From: Tropicibacter oceani
GTDB taxonomy: Bacteria > Pseudomonadota > Alphaproteobacteria > Rhodobacterales > Rhodobacteraceae
Assembly (NCBI RefSeq): GCF_029958925.1
Contig: NZ_CP124616.1
Coordinates: 992,001-1,056,000 of the forward strand
Reading direction: 5' to 3'
DNA length: 64,000 bases
Below the pieces are notes generated by a model. The model saw only the letters and a list, made by a program, of their open reading frames with translations. It was not told the origin of the DNA and did not search any database. Every line of letters starts with the position of its first letter. The first letter of the stretch is position 1. Positions 17,151 to 25,953 of the stretch are shown piece after piece. The translations under genes were made by a program, and so were the position numbers.

Positions 17151-17193
17151 GGGGGGGGGGGGGGGGCGGCGCGGCCCCCCCCCCCCCCCCCCC
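17151..17193. repeat. G16/C19 homopolymer hairpin
   Basis: Sixteen consecutive G (17151-17166), eight bases CGGCGCGG, then nineteen consecutive C (17175-17193). The two runs are complementary and would form a stem of about 16 G-C pairs with a tiny loop. It lies between the zinc alcohol dehydrogenase and the enolase-superfamily gene, next to repeat B2. Run lengths may be imprecise because such tracts are hard to sequence. Confidence 0.8.
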
Positions 17194-17240
17194 GGCCGGG
17201 GGGCTCGGCCCCCCGGACCCCCCGGGATATTTCGGGCAAA
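17194..17240 (-). repeat. Dispersed repeat, type B (copy 2)
   Basis: On the minus strand it reads TTTGCCCG, core AAATATCCCGGGGGG, TCC, then a GGGGGGC/GCCCCCC-type hairpin. It follows the alcohol dehydrogenase stop (17258) and runs straight into the C19 tract. Confidence 0.75.
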
Positions 17241-17257
17241 CGGAAACAGCCGCGATG

Positions 17258-18343
17258 CTATTTGTCGAAGAGGATCACGTTGCGGCGGGCCTTGCCGGTT
17301 TTGGTGTCGGCGATGGCCTCGTTGATCTGGTCGAGCCGCCAGCGGTTCGAGACCAGTTCGTCGAGCTTCAGGCGGCCCTGCCGGTAGAGGTCGGCCATCC
17401 AGGGGATGTCGCGCTGGATCACCACGTCTCCCATTTTCGACCCGATCATCTGTTGGCTCATGTAGGCGGGCACGACCGGTTCGTATTCGGCCATGGCGCC
17501 AGAGGCGGGCATGCCGACCATGACCATGCGGCCGCCCCAGCCCAGATAGCGCAGCGAGTCGTTGTAGGCCGGGATCGCGCCGACGGTGACGGCGACGATG
17601 TCCGCGCCGCGCCCCAGTGCCTTGAACGCCTGTTTCCATGGTTCGCCCGAGGTGGCAAGGACACCGTGGGTGGCGCCGAATTCCATGGCGTCGTCGAGTT
17701 TTTCCGGGCTCATGTCGACGGCGACGATGCGGCGGGCGCCGCCGATGCGCGCGCCCTGAATGGCGTTCAGGCCGACACCGCCGGCACCGATGACAACCAC
17801 GTCTTCGCCCGGGCGCAGGCGGCCTGCGTTCAGCACCGCGCCGATGCCGGTGATCACGCCGCAGGCCATCAGGGCGACGCTTTCGGCGGGCATGTCGTCG
17901 GGCATCTTGACGATCTGGGTGCTGTCCACGACGACGCGTTCGGCGAAGGCGCCGCAGTTCATCGCCTTGACCACTTGCGTTCCGTCGGCGCGTGTCAGGG
18001 GCGAGGGTTCGGGCTGTGCGCCTTCGCAGATCGTGGGTTTGCCGGTGGCGCAATTGGCGCAGCTGCCGCAGGACTTGATCAGGGTGACGACGACGCGGTC
18101 GCCTTTGGCAAAGCCGGTGACGCCATCGCCAAGGGCCGAGATGCGGCCGGCGGCCTCGTGGCCGTAGACGGCGGGCAGGTCGCCGCCCCAGGCGCCGTCC
18201 GCATAGGAAATGTCGGAATGGCAGATGGCCACCGCTTCGAGGGTGACTTCGACCTCGCCCCTTGTCGGCGCGCGCAGGTGCAGGTCCTCGATTTCAAGCG
18301 GTGCGCCGAAACCGGTGCACACGGCGGCCTTTACTGTGGTCAT
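17258..18343 (-). CDS. Zinc-dependent alcohol dehydrogenase (class III-like)
   Basis: Medium-chain NAD(P)-dependent dehydrogenase of 361 residues. Catalytic zinc ligands Cys and His are in VAICHSDISYADG and YGHEAAGRI, with a third cysteine in ALMACGVITGIGAVLN. The structural zinc site is SCGSCANCATGKPTIC. The nucleotide-binding loop is VVIGAGGVGLNAIQGAR. The pattern resembles glutathione-dependent formaldehyde and NDMA-dependent dehydrogenases, but the substrate is unknown. The ATG at 18343 follows GGGAGGGA. It sits between pcaB and the enolase-superfamily gene on the same strand, possibly one catabolic transcript starting at pcaD. Confidence 0.85.
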   Translation of the reverse strand: MTTVKAAVCTGFGAPLEIEDLHLRAPTRGEVEVTLEAVAICHSDISYADGAWGGDLPAVYGHEAAGRISALGDGVTGFAKGDRVVVTLIKSCGSCANCATGKPTICEGAQPEPSPLTRADGTQVVKAMNCGAFAERVVVDSTQIVKMPDDMPAESVALMACGVITGIGAVLNAGRLRPGEDVVVIGAGGVGLNAIQGARIGGARRIVAVDMSPEKLDDAMEFGATHGVLATSGEPWKQAFKALGRGADIVAVTVGAIPAYNDSLRYLGWGGRMVMVGMPASGAMAEYEPVVPAYMSQQMIGSKMGDVVIQRDIPWMADLYRQGRLKLDELVSNRWRLDQINEAIADTKTGKARRNVILFDK

Positions 18344-18444
18344 GCCATTCCCTCCCTGATCTTTTGCGGGCAGGGTGCGCCGGGCAAGGGGGGCTTGCAA
18401 GCCGGAAAACGACAGTGACGTGGCGGCGCGCGCCCTTGCGCGGA

Positions 18445-19770
18445 TCAGCTTTCGGTCACAGCCTTGGCAAAGCCGCGCGCCTCGGCCGGGGCCTGTCCGG
18501 TCTGGCGGGCGGTGTCGAAGAGGTCGGCGGGCAGGTCGGGATAGGCGGCGCGGGCGATCTGTTCCAGCGGTTGTCCGGTATCGCGGGCCGTGTTGCACAG
18601 GTCCTTGGCGGCGGTTTGGGCCGCGGGGCGGGGCATCTGCGTGGCAAGGGCGAAGGACAGCGCCTCGGCCAGGATGAGACCGCCGGTGGCGTCGAGGGTT
18701 GTGCGCATGGCTTGGGCGTCGGCTTCGATGCTTTGGGCCAGGGTTTGGGCATGGGTCAGCGCGGCAGCGCAGGTCAGGACCAGTTGCGGCAGGGTCAGCC
18801 ATTCGGTGAACCAGGCGGCACCGTCGCGTTGCTGGGCATGAATGGCCGCGCCCTGAAGCGTGGCGTTCAGGCCCTGCGCGTGGCGCGCCAGCGCGACCAG
18901 CACCGAAGGGGCCACGGGGTTCTGTTTCTGCGGCATGGTCGAGGAGGCGCCGGTGCCGCCGAGAGTGATTTCGCCGATGCCCGATTGGGTGGCAAGGATC
19001 AGGTCCTGCCCCATCTTGCCTGCCGCCAGCGTGGCGCGGGTCATCCAGTCAGCAAGGCGCAGGATCGGGGTGCGGTCGCCGTGCCAGCTATGGCCGGGAT
19101 CGTGCAGGGCCAGTTTCGCGGCCAGATCGGCGCGGATCGCGGCCGGGTCGGGGCCTAGCGCCGACGCCGTGCCCGCCGCGCCGGACAACGAGACCAGAAG
19201 GCAGGTTTGCTTCAACTCGGGCAGGGTGTTTCGGGCGGTCAGCAGGGGCCAGCCCCATTGTGCGACCTGCGCGCCAAAGGTGGTCGGCGTGGCGTGCTGG
19301 CCATAGGTGCGGGCGGCCATGGGCGTTTCCGCATGGGCCTTGGCCAGCGCGCCAAGTCCGGTCAGGGTGCCGGTCAACAGGGTTTCGAACTGTGCCAAGG
19401 CCTGCCGCAGCCGCAGCATCAGCGCGGTGTCCTGAATGTCCTGCGAGGTCGCGCCCCAGTGCAGGTATTGCGCGTGTTCCGGCGCCTGCATCAGGCTGCG
19501 GAAGGCGGCGACAAGGGCGGGGGTGGACACGCCGTTTTCGCCGGTGGCCTGCGCCAGCCCGCCGGGGTCGATCTGCAGTTCGAGGCTGGCGCGGTGGATC
19601 GCCTTGGCCGACACTTCGGGGATCACGCCATGGGCCGCCTGAACCTGCGCCAACGTGCCTTCGACCAGCATCATGGCGCGGACCTCGGCGGTGTCCGAGA
19701 ACAGGCGCGCGACATCGCCGGTTGGGAAAAGCGGGTGCAAATGGGCGCTGTCGAAGGGGGTGGCAGGCAT
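18445..19770 (-). CDS. pcaB: 3-carboxy-cis,cis-muconate cycloisomerase
   Basis: Fumarase/aspartase-superfamily enzyme that closes 3-carboxymuconate to 4-carboxymuconolactone in the protocatechuate branch of the beta-ketoadipate pathway. 441 residues, the usual size. The superfamily signature GASSTMPQKQNPV and HWGATSQDIQDTALML are intact; SWHGDRTPI is typical of PcaB rather than adenylosuccinate lyase. It follows a hydrolase gene by 27 bases and is two genes after pcaD. The pcaC, pcaH and pcaG genes that usually lie between pcaD and pcaB are missing. Confidence 0.88.
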   Translation of the reverse strand: MPATPFDSAHLHPLFPTGDVARLFSDTAEVRAMMLVEGTLAQVQAAHGVIPEVSAKAIHRASLELQIDPGGLAQATGENGVSTPALVAAFRSLMQAPEHAQYLHWGATSQDIQDTALMLRLRQALAQFETLLTGTLTGLGALAKAHAETPMAARTYGQHATPTTFGAQVAQWGWPLLTARNTLPELKQTCLLVSLSGAAGTASALGPDPAAIRADLAAKLALHDPGHSWHGDRTPILRLADWMTRATLAAGKMGQDLILATQSGIGEITLGGTGASSTMPQKQNPVAPSVLVALARHAQGLNATLQGAAIHAQQRDGAAWFTEWLTLPQLVLTCAAALTHAQTLAQSIEADAQAMRTTLDATGGLILAEALSFALATQMPRPAAQTAAKDLCNTARDTGQPLEQIARAAYPDLPADLFDTARQTGQAPAEARGFAKAVTES

Positions 19771-19797
19771 GGGGGTCCTCGTCTGGTTGCCGCGGGT

Positions 19798-20508
19798 TTA
19801 GGTGGCGCGGGCGATCATGTCGAGCCTTTGCGCCAGCCCCGCCGGGTCAGCGAAGAAGGGCGAATGCGAGGTTGGCATTTCATAAACGTCCTGCGGTGGC
19901 AGCTTGGCGGCCATCCTGTCCTGCAATTCGGGCGGAATGGCGCGGTCGTCGCGGCAAAGGATGTAGCTGCGCGGCGGGGTGACACGGGCATCGTCCGGCA
20001 GCACGGTTTCCATCGGCTTGATCGGCTGCGGCGACAGGTGGCCCAGCGCAAAGGCGACGGTTTCGGGCGGGCAGTCGTGGTAGAACAGGTCCGGTGACAT
20101 GGCTGGATCAAACGTCATGGTCACGCCGTCCGGGGCCTTGCGGATGGCGGGCACCAGCGGCTGGTGATCCGACAGGCGGCGCATGTCGGCCAGCGTCAGG
20201 CCGGGCCAGGGGGTATAGGCGCAGACATAGACAAGGCGCGTGATGTGCGCAGGGTCGATCTGCGCCGCGCGGCTGATCGGGTAGCCGCCCATGGAATGGC
20301 CGACGATGATTGTCGGGCCGTCCAGCGCATCAAGGATCGCCTGCGCATAAAGGTCCAGCGTGACCTGATCCGGGGGCGTGTCGTCCTGCCCGTGGCTGGG
20401 CAGGTCGATTGCGCGGGCGTCATGCCCCAGCGCGGCAAGCGCCGGGATCACGTCGCGCCAGGCCCATGCGCCGTGGCAGGCGCCATGGATCAAAAGAAAA
20501 CGCGCCAC
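19798..20508 (-). CDS. Alpha/beta hydrolase within the pca cluster
   Basis: Small cytoplasmic hydrolase of 236 residues. Oxyanion region LIHGACHGAWAW, nucleophile elbow VGHSMGG, and a C-terminal histidine in MPTSHSPFF. The HGACHGAW start resembles the methylesterase/hydroxynitrile lyase group. The gene starts 5 bases after the pcaD stop and precedes pcaB, so it is cotranscribed with aromatic catabolism genes. A role in releasing a carboxylic acid from an ester feeding this pathway is a reasonable guess but is not shown by the sequence. Confidence 0.75.
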   Translation of the reverse strand: MARFLLIHGACHGAWAWRDVIPALAALGHDARAIDLPSHGQDDTPPDQVTLDLYAQAILDALDGPTIIVGHSMGGYPISRAAQIDPAHITRLVYVCAYTPWPGLTLADMRRLSDHQPLVPAIRKAPDGVTMTFDPAMSPDLFYHDCPPETVAFALGHLSPQPIKPMETVLPDDARVTPPRSYILCRDDRAIPPELQDRMAAKLPPQDVYEMPTSHSPFFADPAGLAQRLDMIARAT

Positions 20509-20513
20509 GTGCC

Positions 20514-21299
20514 TCAGACGCCCTGTGCCTTGAGGAACTCGGTCAGGATGGCGGCGTATTCCTCGGGCTTTTCCACGCAGGGCAGATGGCCTGCGCCGCG
20601 GATCACCTTGGTGTCCGAGCCGGGGATCAGATCAGTGGTTTCACGCACCAGATCGGGCGGGGTCGAACCGTCTTCGGTGCCCGCGATCCCCAGCGCGGGC
20701 AGGCGCAGAGAGGCGGTGGTGCTGTAGAAATCGGTGCCCGCGATGGCCGCGCCGCAGCCGGTCCAGCCCTCGGCCGGGCAGTTCAGGAACATGTTGCGCC
20801 AGGCGTGGAATTGGTCGGTCTTGTGGAAGGGCGCGGAAAACCAGCGCTGCATGGTCGGGTCAACGACGGCCGCAAGGCCTCCGGCGTTCACCGCGTCGAT
20901 GCGTTCGGCCCACATCTCGCGCGTGCCGATCTTGGCGCCGGTGTTCGACAGCACCACGGCGCGCACCAGATCCAGCCGCTTGGTCGCCAGCCCCTGCGCG
21001 ATCATCCCGCCGATCGACAGGCCGACAAAGATCGCGTCCTTGAAGCCAGTGTGATCCATCAGCTTTTCGGTGTCGCTGATCAATTGGCCCATGGAATAGG
21101 GGCCCTTGGGGCAGTCCGACAGGCCATGGCCGCGCTTGTCAAAGCGCAGGATGCGCAGGCCTTGCGGCAGCAGCGGCAGGATCTGATCCCACAGCCGGAA
21201 ATCGGTGCCAAGCGAGTTGGCAAAGACCACCGGCGTGCCGTCCTTTGGTCCGTCGATGCGGTAGTGCAGGCGCAACCCGTCCAGATTTGCCATATGCAT
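20514..21299 (-). CDS. pcaD: 3-oxoadipate enol-lactonase
   Basis: Alpha/beta hydrolase of 261 residues that opens 3-oxoadipate enol-lactone to 3-oxoadipate. Characteristic PcaD sequence: VFANSLGTDFRLWD, FDKRGHGLSD, nucleophile Ser in FVGLSIGGMIAQGLA, Asp in GTEDGSTPP and His in GAGHLPCVE. The ATG at 21299 follows GGAGG by 7 bases; another ATG two codons later is possible. It is the first gene of the leftward pca group and is divergent from the SulP gene 108 bases away, so its promoter must lie in that short gap. No pcaQ-type regulator is adjacent. Confidence 0.88.
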   Translation of the reverse strand: MHMANLDGLRLHYRIDGPKDGTPVVFANSLGTDFRLWDQILPLLPQGLRILRFDKRGHGLSDCPKGPYSMGQLISDTEKLMDHTGFKDAIFVGLSIGGMIAQGLATKRLDLVRAVVLSNTGAKIGTREMWAERIDAVNAGGLAAVVDPTMQRWFSAPFHKTDQFHAWRNMFLNCPAEGWTGCGAAIAGTDFYSTTASLRLPALGIAGTEDGSTPPDLVRETTDLIPGSDTKVIRGAGHLPCVEKPEEYAAILTEFLKAQGV

Positions 21300-21407
21300 G
21301 TGCGATCCTCCCTGATTTTTGGCCAAACTAGCGGGTTGGACCCAGCGCGGAAAGAGCCGATGCGGTTTTCCTTTGCGCGGCGGTTTTGGCGGGCGTAACG
21401 CTGGGGC

Positions 21408-22670
21408 ATGAAACCCCAGATTCTGGAAACTTTGCCCGGTTATTCAGGGCGCGCCTTGCTGGCCGATGCGCTGGCGGGGATCAGTGTTGCCATGGTGGCC
21501 CTGCCTTTGAGTCTGGCCATCGCCATTGCCTCGGGGGCCGATCCGGCCAAGGGGCTGGTCACGGCGATTGTCGGCGGTTTCCTGATCTCGTTGCTGGGCG
21601 GCTGCCGGGTGCAGATCGGCGGGCCGACTGGGGCATTCATCGTCGTGGTCTTTGGCGTCATTCAGGCGCATGGCTATGACGGGCTGGTGCTGGCGACGCT
21701 GATGGCGGGGATCATCCTGCTGGTGGCGGGTTGGCTGCGTGCGGGCAACCTTGTGTCCTATGTGCCCGAACCGGTGATCAACGGCTTTACCATCGGGATC
21801 GCGGTGATCATCGCGACCAGTCAGCTGGGGGATCTGATGGGGCTGGGGGGCGCAGGTCTGCCTGCCGAGTTCTTTGCCAAGATCGGGGCGCTGTGGGCGG
21901 CGCGCGGCGGTCTGAACCTGTCTGCGCTGGGCATTGGTCTGGCCACGATGGTGTGCATCGTCGTGTTGCGCCGGGCCTTTCCACGGCTGCCGGGGTTGAT
22001 CGTGGCGGTCGGAGTGACCTCGGCCATGGTCGCGGCGCTGGGGTTGCCGGTGGATACGATCCAGTCGCGCTTTGGCGATTTGCCCGCGACGCTGCCGCGC
22101 CCCATGCTGCCGCAGGTGACATGGGCGCGGGTGATCGAATTGCTGCCCTCGGCCTTTGTGATCGCCTTTCTGGCAGGGGTCGAATCGCTGTTGTCGGCCA
22201 TGGTTGCGGACCGGATGATCGGCGGCAGGCACAGACCCAACGCCGAGGTGCTGGCGCAGGGCGCGGCGAACATCGGGTCGGCCCTGTTCGGCGGGTTGCC
22301 CGCGACCGGAGCGATTGCCCGGACGGCCACCAATGTGCGCGCCGGGGGGCGCACCCCGGTGGCGGGGATCGTGCATGCGCTGGTGATCCTGATCGTGATG
22401 CTGGTGGCGGCGCCCCTGGCCGGATACCTGGCGATGCCCGCGCTGGCCGGGCTGCTGATCCTGACCGCCTGGAACATGAGCGAGCCGGACAAATGGGCCA
22501 GCTACCTGCGGATGGATCGCGCCGATCTGGGCCTGTTGGCGCTGACCATGGTGCTGACGGTGGTGGCCGATCTGACCGTGGCGATCGGTGTCGGCGTGGC
22601 GCTGGGGTTGGCGCTGCGATTGCGCAGGCGCGGGGCCCATGCGGCGGACTGGACGCCGCGCGACAAATGA
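21408..22670 (+). CDS. SulP-family anion permease without a STAS domain
   Basis: Inner-membrane transporter of 420 residues with 10-12 hydrophobic segments. SulP landmarks are the N-terminal DALAGISVAMVALPLSLAIAIASG, GGPTGAFIVVV and EPVINGFTIGIAV. Family members carry sulfate, bicarbonate or other anions, usually with a cytoplasmic STAS domain of about 100 residues after the last membrane helix. Here the chain ends 18 residues after that helix (LRLRRRGAHAADWTPRDK), so STAS is absent. Substrate unknown. A strong bidirectional terminator follows. Confidence 0.85.
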   Translation: MKPQILETLPGYSGRALLADALAGISVAMVALPLSLAIAIASGADPAKGLVTAIVGGFLISLLGGCRVQIGGPTGAFIVVVFGVIQAHGYDGLVLATLMAGIILLVAGWLRAGNLVSYVPEPVINGFTIGIAVIIATSQLGDLMGLGGAGLPAEFFAKIGALWAARGGLNLSALGIGLATMVCIVVLRRAFPRLPGLIVAVGVTSAMVAALGLPVDTIQSRFGDLPATLPRPMLPQVTWARVIELLPSAFVIAFLAGVESLLSAMVADRMIGGRHRPNAEVLAQGAANIGSALFGGLPATGAIARTATNVRAGGRTPVAGIVHALVILIVMLVAAPLAGYLAMPALAGLLILTAWNMSEPDKWASYLRMDRADLGLLALTMVLTVVADLTVAIGVGVALGLALRLRRRGAHAADWTPRDK

Positions 22671-22672
22671 AA

Positions 22673-22695
22673 AGGGCGGGGGAAACCCCCGCCCT
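22673..22695. terminator. Bidirectional hairpin between SulP and FKBP genes
   Basis: AGGGCGGGGG-AAA-CCCCCGCCCT forms a perfect 10-bp stem between two convergent genes. There is no long T-run, so its efficiency is uncertain. Confidence 0.6.
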
Positions 22696-22732
22696 GCGTC
22701 ATGGTATGTCGGCCCTGAGGGGCCAGATGGGA

Positions 22733-23161
22733 TCAGGCGATTTCGACCAGTTCGATGTCAAACGTCAGGTCCTTGCCAGCCAGCGGGTGGTTGGCGTCAA
22801 GCGTGACTTCGGTTTCGGTCACTTCGGTGACGGTCACGGGCATGACCTGACCGGTGGGTGTCTGAACCTGAAGCTGGGTGCCGACCTCGAGCGGGATGTC
22901 GGCCGGGATTTCCGCGCGCGGCACCGCCTGCATGGCCTGCGGGTTGGGCTGGCCATAGGCCTGATCGGCGGGGATTTCGACCTGCTTTTTCTCGCCGACG
23001 GTCATGCCGGAAACGGCGCTGTCAAAGCCGGGAATGACCTGACCCGAGCCGATCTGGAATTCCAGCGGGTCACGGCCGGCCGAGCTGTCAAAGGTGCTGC
23101 CGTCGTTCAGGGTGCCGGTGTAGTGAATGCGAACGGTGTCGCCGGATTTAGCCTGCGTCAT
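22733..23161 (-). CDS. FKBP-type peptidyl-prolyl isomerase, SlyD-like
   Basis: 142-residue cytoplasmic folding helper that catalyses cis-trans isomerisation of prolyl bonds. FKBP motifs: VRIHYTGTLNDGSTFDSSAGRDPLEFQIGSGQVIPGFDSAVSGM (residues about 10-55) and the flap region before NHPLAGKDLTFDIELVEI, typical of the SlyD branch with an inserted chaperone domain. The His-rich nickel-binding tail of E. coli SlyD is absent. The ATG at 23161 follows GGAG by 8 bases. Monocistronic, convergent with SulP. Confidence 0.85.
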   Translation of the reverse strand: MTQAKSGDTVRIHYTGTLNDGSTFDSSAGRDPLEFQIGSGQVIPGFDSAVSGMTVGEKKQVEIPADQAYGQPNPQAMQAVPRAEIPADIPLEVGTQLQVQTPTGQVMPVTVTEVTETEVTLDANHPLAGKDLTFDIELVEIA

Positions 23162-23347
23162 AGGGAATGCTCCGAATTGTTTGGGGGGTTCATGTAAGAG
23201 GCCGGGGCTTACCGGGTGCTCTTGTGCGGTTGGTTGTAAGGTAATGCCTGTGGCCGGTGATTGCAAACAGGCGGCAAAGGGGGGTTTTCGCGGGCGGTGC
23301 CGCGTGTCAGGTTGGCGCAAAGTTGCGCAAGGGAATGGGGCAAGCGG

Positions 23348-24025
23348 ATGGCAATCAAGGTCTGTGTTTTCGACGCCTATGGCACGTTGTTCGACGTGGC
23401 GGCAGCGGCCCGCATCGCCGCCGCCGAGCCGGGGCGCGAGGCCCTGGCCAAGGTCTGGCCGGACCTGGCCGAGGACTGGCGGCGCAAGCAGCTGGAATAC
23501 AGCTGGCTGCGGGCGGTCACCGGGGATTACGTGCCGTTCTGGCAGGTCACCATGGACGGGCTGGACTGGGCGATGGAGCGGTCGGGCCTTGATGATCCGG
23601 AACTGCGCGAACGCCTGCTGGCGCTGTACTGGGAATTGGCCGCCTACAAGGAAGTGCCGATGATGCTGGCCACGCTCAAGGCGCGCGGGCTGGCCTGCGC
23701 GATCCTGTCAAACGGGTCAAAGGACATGTTGGAGGGGGCCGTGGATCATTCGGGCGTGGGCCTGTATCTGGACGCGGTTTTGTCGGTCGAAGAGGTCGGC
23801 ATCTTCAAACCGGCGCGCGCGGTGTACGACATGGTCGGGGCGCGCTTTGGCTGTACCCCGGACGAAGTGCTGTTCGTGTCGTCCAACGGCTGGGATGCGG
23901 CGGGTGCTGCGGGCTATGGGTTTCAAACCGTCTGGGTGAACCGGGCGGGCCTGCCGATGGATCGGCTGATGGCGCAACCCGCCCATGTACTTTCTGATCT
24001 GACCACCATTCCGGAGCTTGTCTGA
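23348..24025 (+). CDS. HAD-type (S)-2-haloacid dehalogenase
   Basis: Type II haloacid dehalogenase of 225 residues, which would hydrolyse L-2-haloalkanoic acids with inversion. All four HAD motifs are seen: nucleophile Asp in VFDAYGTLFD, Ser/Asn in ILSNGSKDML, Lys in GIFKPARAVYD, and FVSSNGWDAAGA with the Asp that is diagnostic of this group. The ATG at 23348 gives the normal N-terminus. Its stop overlaps the next gene's start (TGATG), so the two are cotranslated. Some relatives act on other substrates. Confidence 0.85.
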   Translation: MAIKVCVFDAYGTLFDVAAAARIAAAEPGREALAKVWPDLAEDWRRKQLEYSWLRAVTGDYVPFWQVTMDGLDWAMERSGLDDPELRERLLALYWELAAYKEVPMMLATLKARGLACAILSNGSKDMLEGAVDHSGVGLYLDAVLSVEEVGIFKPARAVYDMVGARFGCTPDEVLFVSSNGWDAAGAAGYGFQTVWVNRAGLPMDRLMAQPAHVLSDLTTIPELV

Positions 24026-24846
24026 TGCCGCGTTTCTTTGCCTCTGACGGGGTTGCCCTGCACTATCTGGACGAAGGCGAAGGACTGCCGGTGCTGTGCC
24101 TTGCCGGGTTGACGCGGGACACCCATGATTTCGACTATGTCGCGCCGCACCTGAAGGGCGTGCGGCTGATCCGGATGGATTATCGCGGGCGGGGGCAATC
24201 GGACTGGGCCCCGCATCAGAGTTACCAGATCCCGGTCGAGGGGCGCGATGCGGTCGAGCTGCTGAACCATCTGGGGATCGACAAGGCGGCAGTTCTGGGC
24301 ACCTCGCGCGGGGGGCTGATTGCCATGGTGCTGGCGGCGACGGTCAAGGACCGGCTGCTGGGGGTGGCGCTGAACGATATCGGGCCCGAGATTGCCGATG
24401 CCGGGCTTGAGGTGATCAAGGATTACCTTGGGAAACAGCCGCGATGGAAAACCTATGAGGAAGCCGCGACCAAACGGCAGGCGGCGCTGACTGCCTTTCA
24501 AAACCTTCCCGAGGGGCGGTGGTTGGACGAAGTCAAAATGCTTTATCGCGAGGGTCCGGAGGGGTTGCAGATTACCTATGATCCCAAGCTGCGTGATGCG
24601 GTGCTGGGCGGCGGCGCCCAGCCTGCGCCGGACCTGTGGCCGCTGTTCGATGCGCTGGCTGGGCTGCCGCTGTGTGCGATCCGGGGGGCGAATTCGGACC
24701 TGCTGTCCGAAGCCTGTTTCGCAGAGATGCGCAAACGCCGCCCCGACATGATCGCTGTTGAGGTTCCGGACCGTGGGCATATCCCGTTTCTGGATGAGCC
24801 CGAATCGCTGGACGCACTGACCCGCTGGCTGAAGATGCTGCGCTAG
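24025..24846 (+). CDS. Alpha/beta hydrolase
   Basis: 273-residue hydrolase. N-terminal FFASDGVALHYLDEGEG, MDYRGRGQSDW, nucleophile Ser in VLGTSRGGLIAM, and catalytic His in PDRGHIPFLDEP. The elbow GTSRGG and overall layout resemble esterases and epoxide-hydrolase-like enzymes of environmental bacteria. It overlaps the haloacid dehalogenase gene by one base, suggesting a two-gene operon handling an organic acid or ester. Substrate not predictable. Confidence 0.8.
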   Translation: MPRFFASDGVALHYLDEGEGLPVLCLAGLTRDTHDFDYVAPHLKGVRLIRMDYRGRGQSDWAPHQSYQIPVEGRDAVELLNHLGIDKAAVLGTSRGGLIAMVLAATVKDRLLGVALNDIGPEIADAGLEVIKDYLGKQPRWKTYEEAATKRQAALTAFQNLPEGRWLDEVKMLYREGPEGLQITYDPKLRDAVLGGGAQPAPDLWPLFDALAGLPLCAIRGANSDLLSEACFAEMRKRRPDMIAVEVPDRGHIPFLDEPESLDALTRWLKMLR

Positions 24847-24855
24847 GACGTCGCG

Positions 24856-24886
24856 CGGCGCTGTTTCGGCTGTGCCGAAAGGCGCC
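24856..24886. terminator. Nested hairpin between convergent hydrolase and truB
   Basis: TTTCGGC-TGT-GCCGAAA (24864-24880) is flanked by GGCGC and GCGCC, extending the stem. It lies between convergent stops and can act in both directions. Confidence 0.6.
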
Positions 24887-24909
24887 CCGCCCGCCGTCCC
24901 GTCAGCGCC

Positions 24910-25824
24910 CTAGTCCTGCGCCTGCACGAAAACCCGGGTGGGATGCAATTCGCCTGCCTTGTAGACGCCGACCGCGATGGGCTGACCGTCGAGCGAGGCC
25001 CATGCCTCGTCGCCGTATTCCACGTCCGAGGCGATGACCATGCCGGGGTTGCCGTTGCGCAGGCGGGTTGCGCCTTCGGGGGTGGCCTTGAGCTCGGGCA
25101 GGTCGGCAAGACCTTGTTCGAGCGGGCGAATATAGGCGTTCAGCGCCGGGGTCTTGGCCAGTTCGTCGATCTGCTGAATGCTGATCCCGTCCTCGACATC
25201 AAATGGCCCGGACCAGATGCGGCGCAGGGTCAGCACGTGGCCGTGACAGCCCAGAACCTTGCCCAGATCGCGCGCGATGGACCGGACATAACCGCCTTTA
25301 CCACAGGTCATTTCCAGCTCGACGTGGTCGGCGTCGGGGCGGTCGGTCATCACCAGTTCCTCGACCCAGAGGGGGCGGGCGGCGATTTCCATTTCCTCGC
25401 CGTCGCGGGCGCGTTTGTAGGCGCGTTCGCCGTCGATTTTCACCGCCGAGAATTGCGGCGGCACCTGCATGATGTCGCCGACAAACTGGTGCAGGGCTTC
25501 CTTGATCTGATCATCCGTGGGGCGCAGATCGCTGGTTGCGATCACCTCGCCTTCGGTGTCGTCGGTATTGGTCGCCTGTCCAAGGCGCACGGTAAAGCGG
25601 TAGGCCTTGAGCGCGTCGGTGATGTAGGGGACAGTTTTGGTAGCCTCGCCCAGGGCGATGGCCAGAACGCCCGTCGCCTCGGGGTCCAGCGTGCCGGCAT
25701 GGCCGGCCTTCCTGGCATCCAGCGCCCAACGCACCTTGTTGACCACGGCGGTCGAAGTGATGCCAGCGGGTTTGTCGACCACAAGCCAACCGGAAATGTC
25801 GCGACCCTTGCGCTTGCGTGCCAT
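24910..25824 (-). CDS. truB: tRNA pseudouridine-55 synthase
   Basis: Makes pseudouridine 55 in the T-loop of nearly all tRNAs. 304 residues. N-terminal [14 protein letters not shown] and the catalytic Asp in [16 protein letters not shown] are textbook Tru[18 protein letters not shown] and a C-terminal RNA-binding region follow. The ATG at 25824 has AGGGGA 6 bases upstream and gives [12 protein letters not shown]. The usual neighbours rbfA and rpsO are not next to it here; instead it lies between two enzyme genes. Confidence 0.93.
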   Translation of the reverse strand: MARKRKGRDISGWLVVDKPAGITSTAVVNKVRWALDARKAGHAGTLDPEATGVLAIALGEATKTVPYITDALKAYRFTVRLGQATNTDDTEGEVIATSDLRPTDDQIKEALHQFVGDIMQVPPQFSAVKIDGERAYKRARDGEEMEIAARPLWVEELVMTDRPDADHVELEMTCGKGGYVRSIARDLGKVLGCHGHVLTLRRIWSGPFDVEDGISIQQIDELAKTPALNAYIRPLEQGLADLPELKATPEGATRLRNGNPGMVIASDVEYGDEAWASLDGQPIAVGVYKAGELHPTRVFVQAQD

Positions 25825-25953
25825 GCTGTGTCCCCTTTGGATAAGGCGCGCGGCGTAGCAAGGGGCGCAGGGGCTGTCAATCGTGCGTTGACCTTGGACA
25901 ATGTGCCGGGGTGGGGTGTGGCCTATGGTGGGGCGGTGAAAGGGGGGGCGGAT

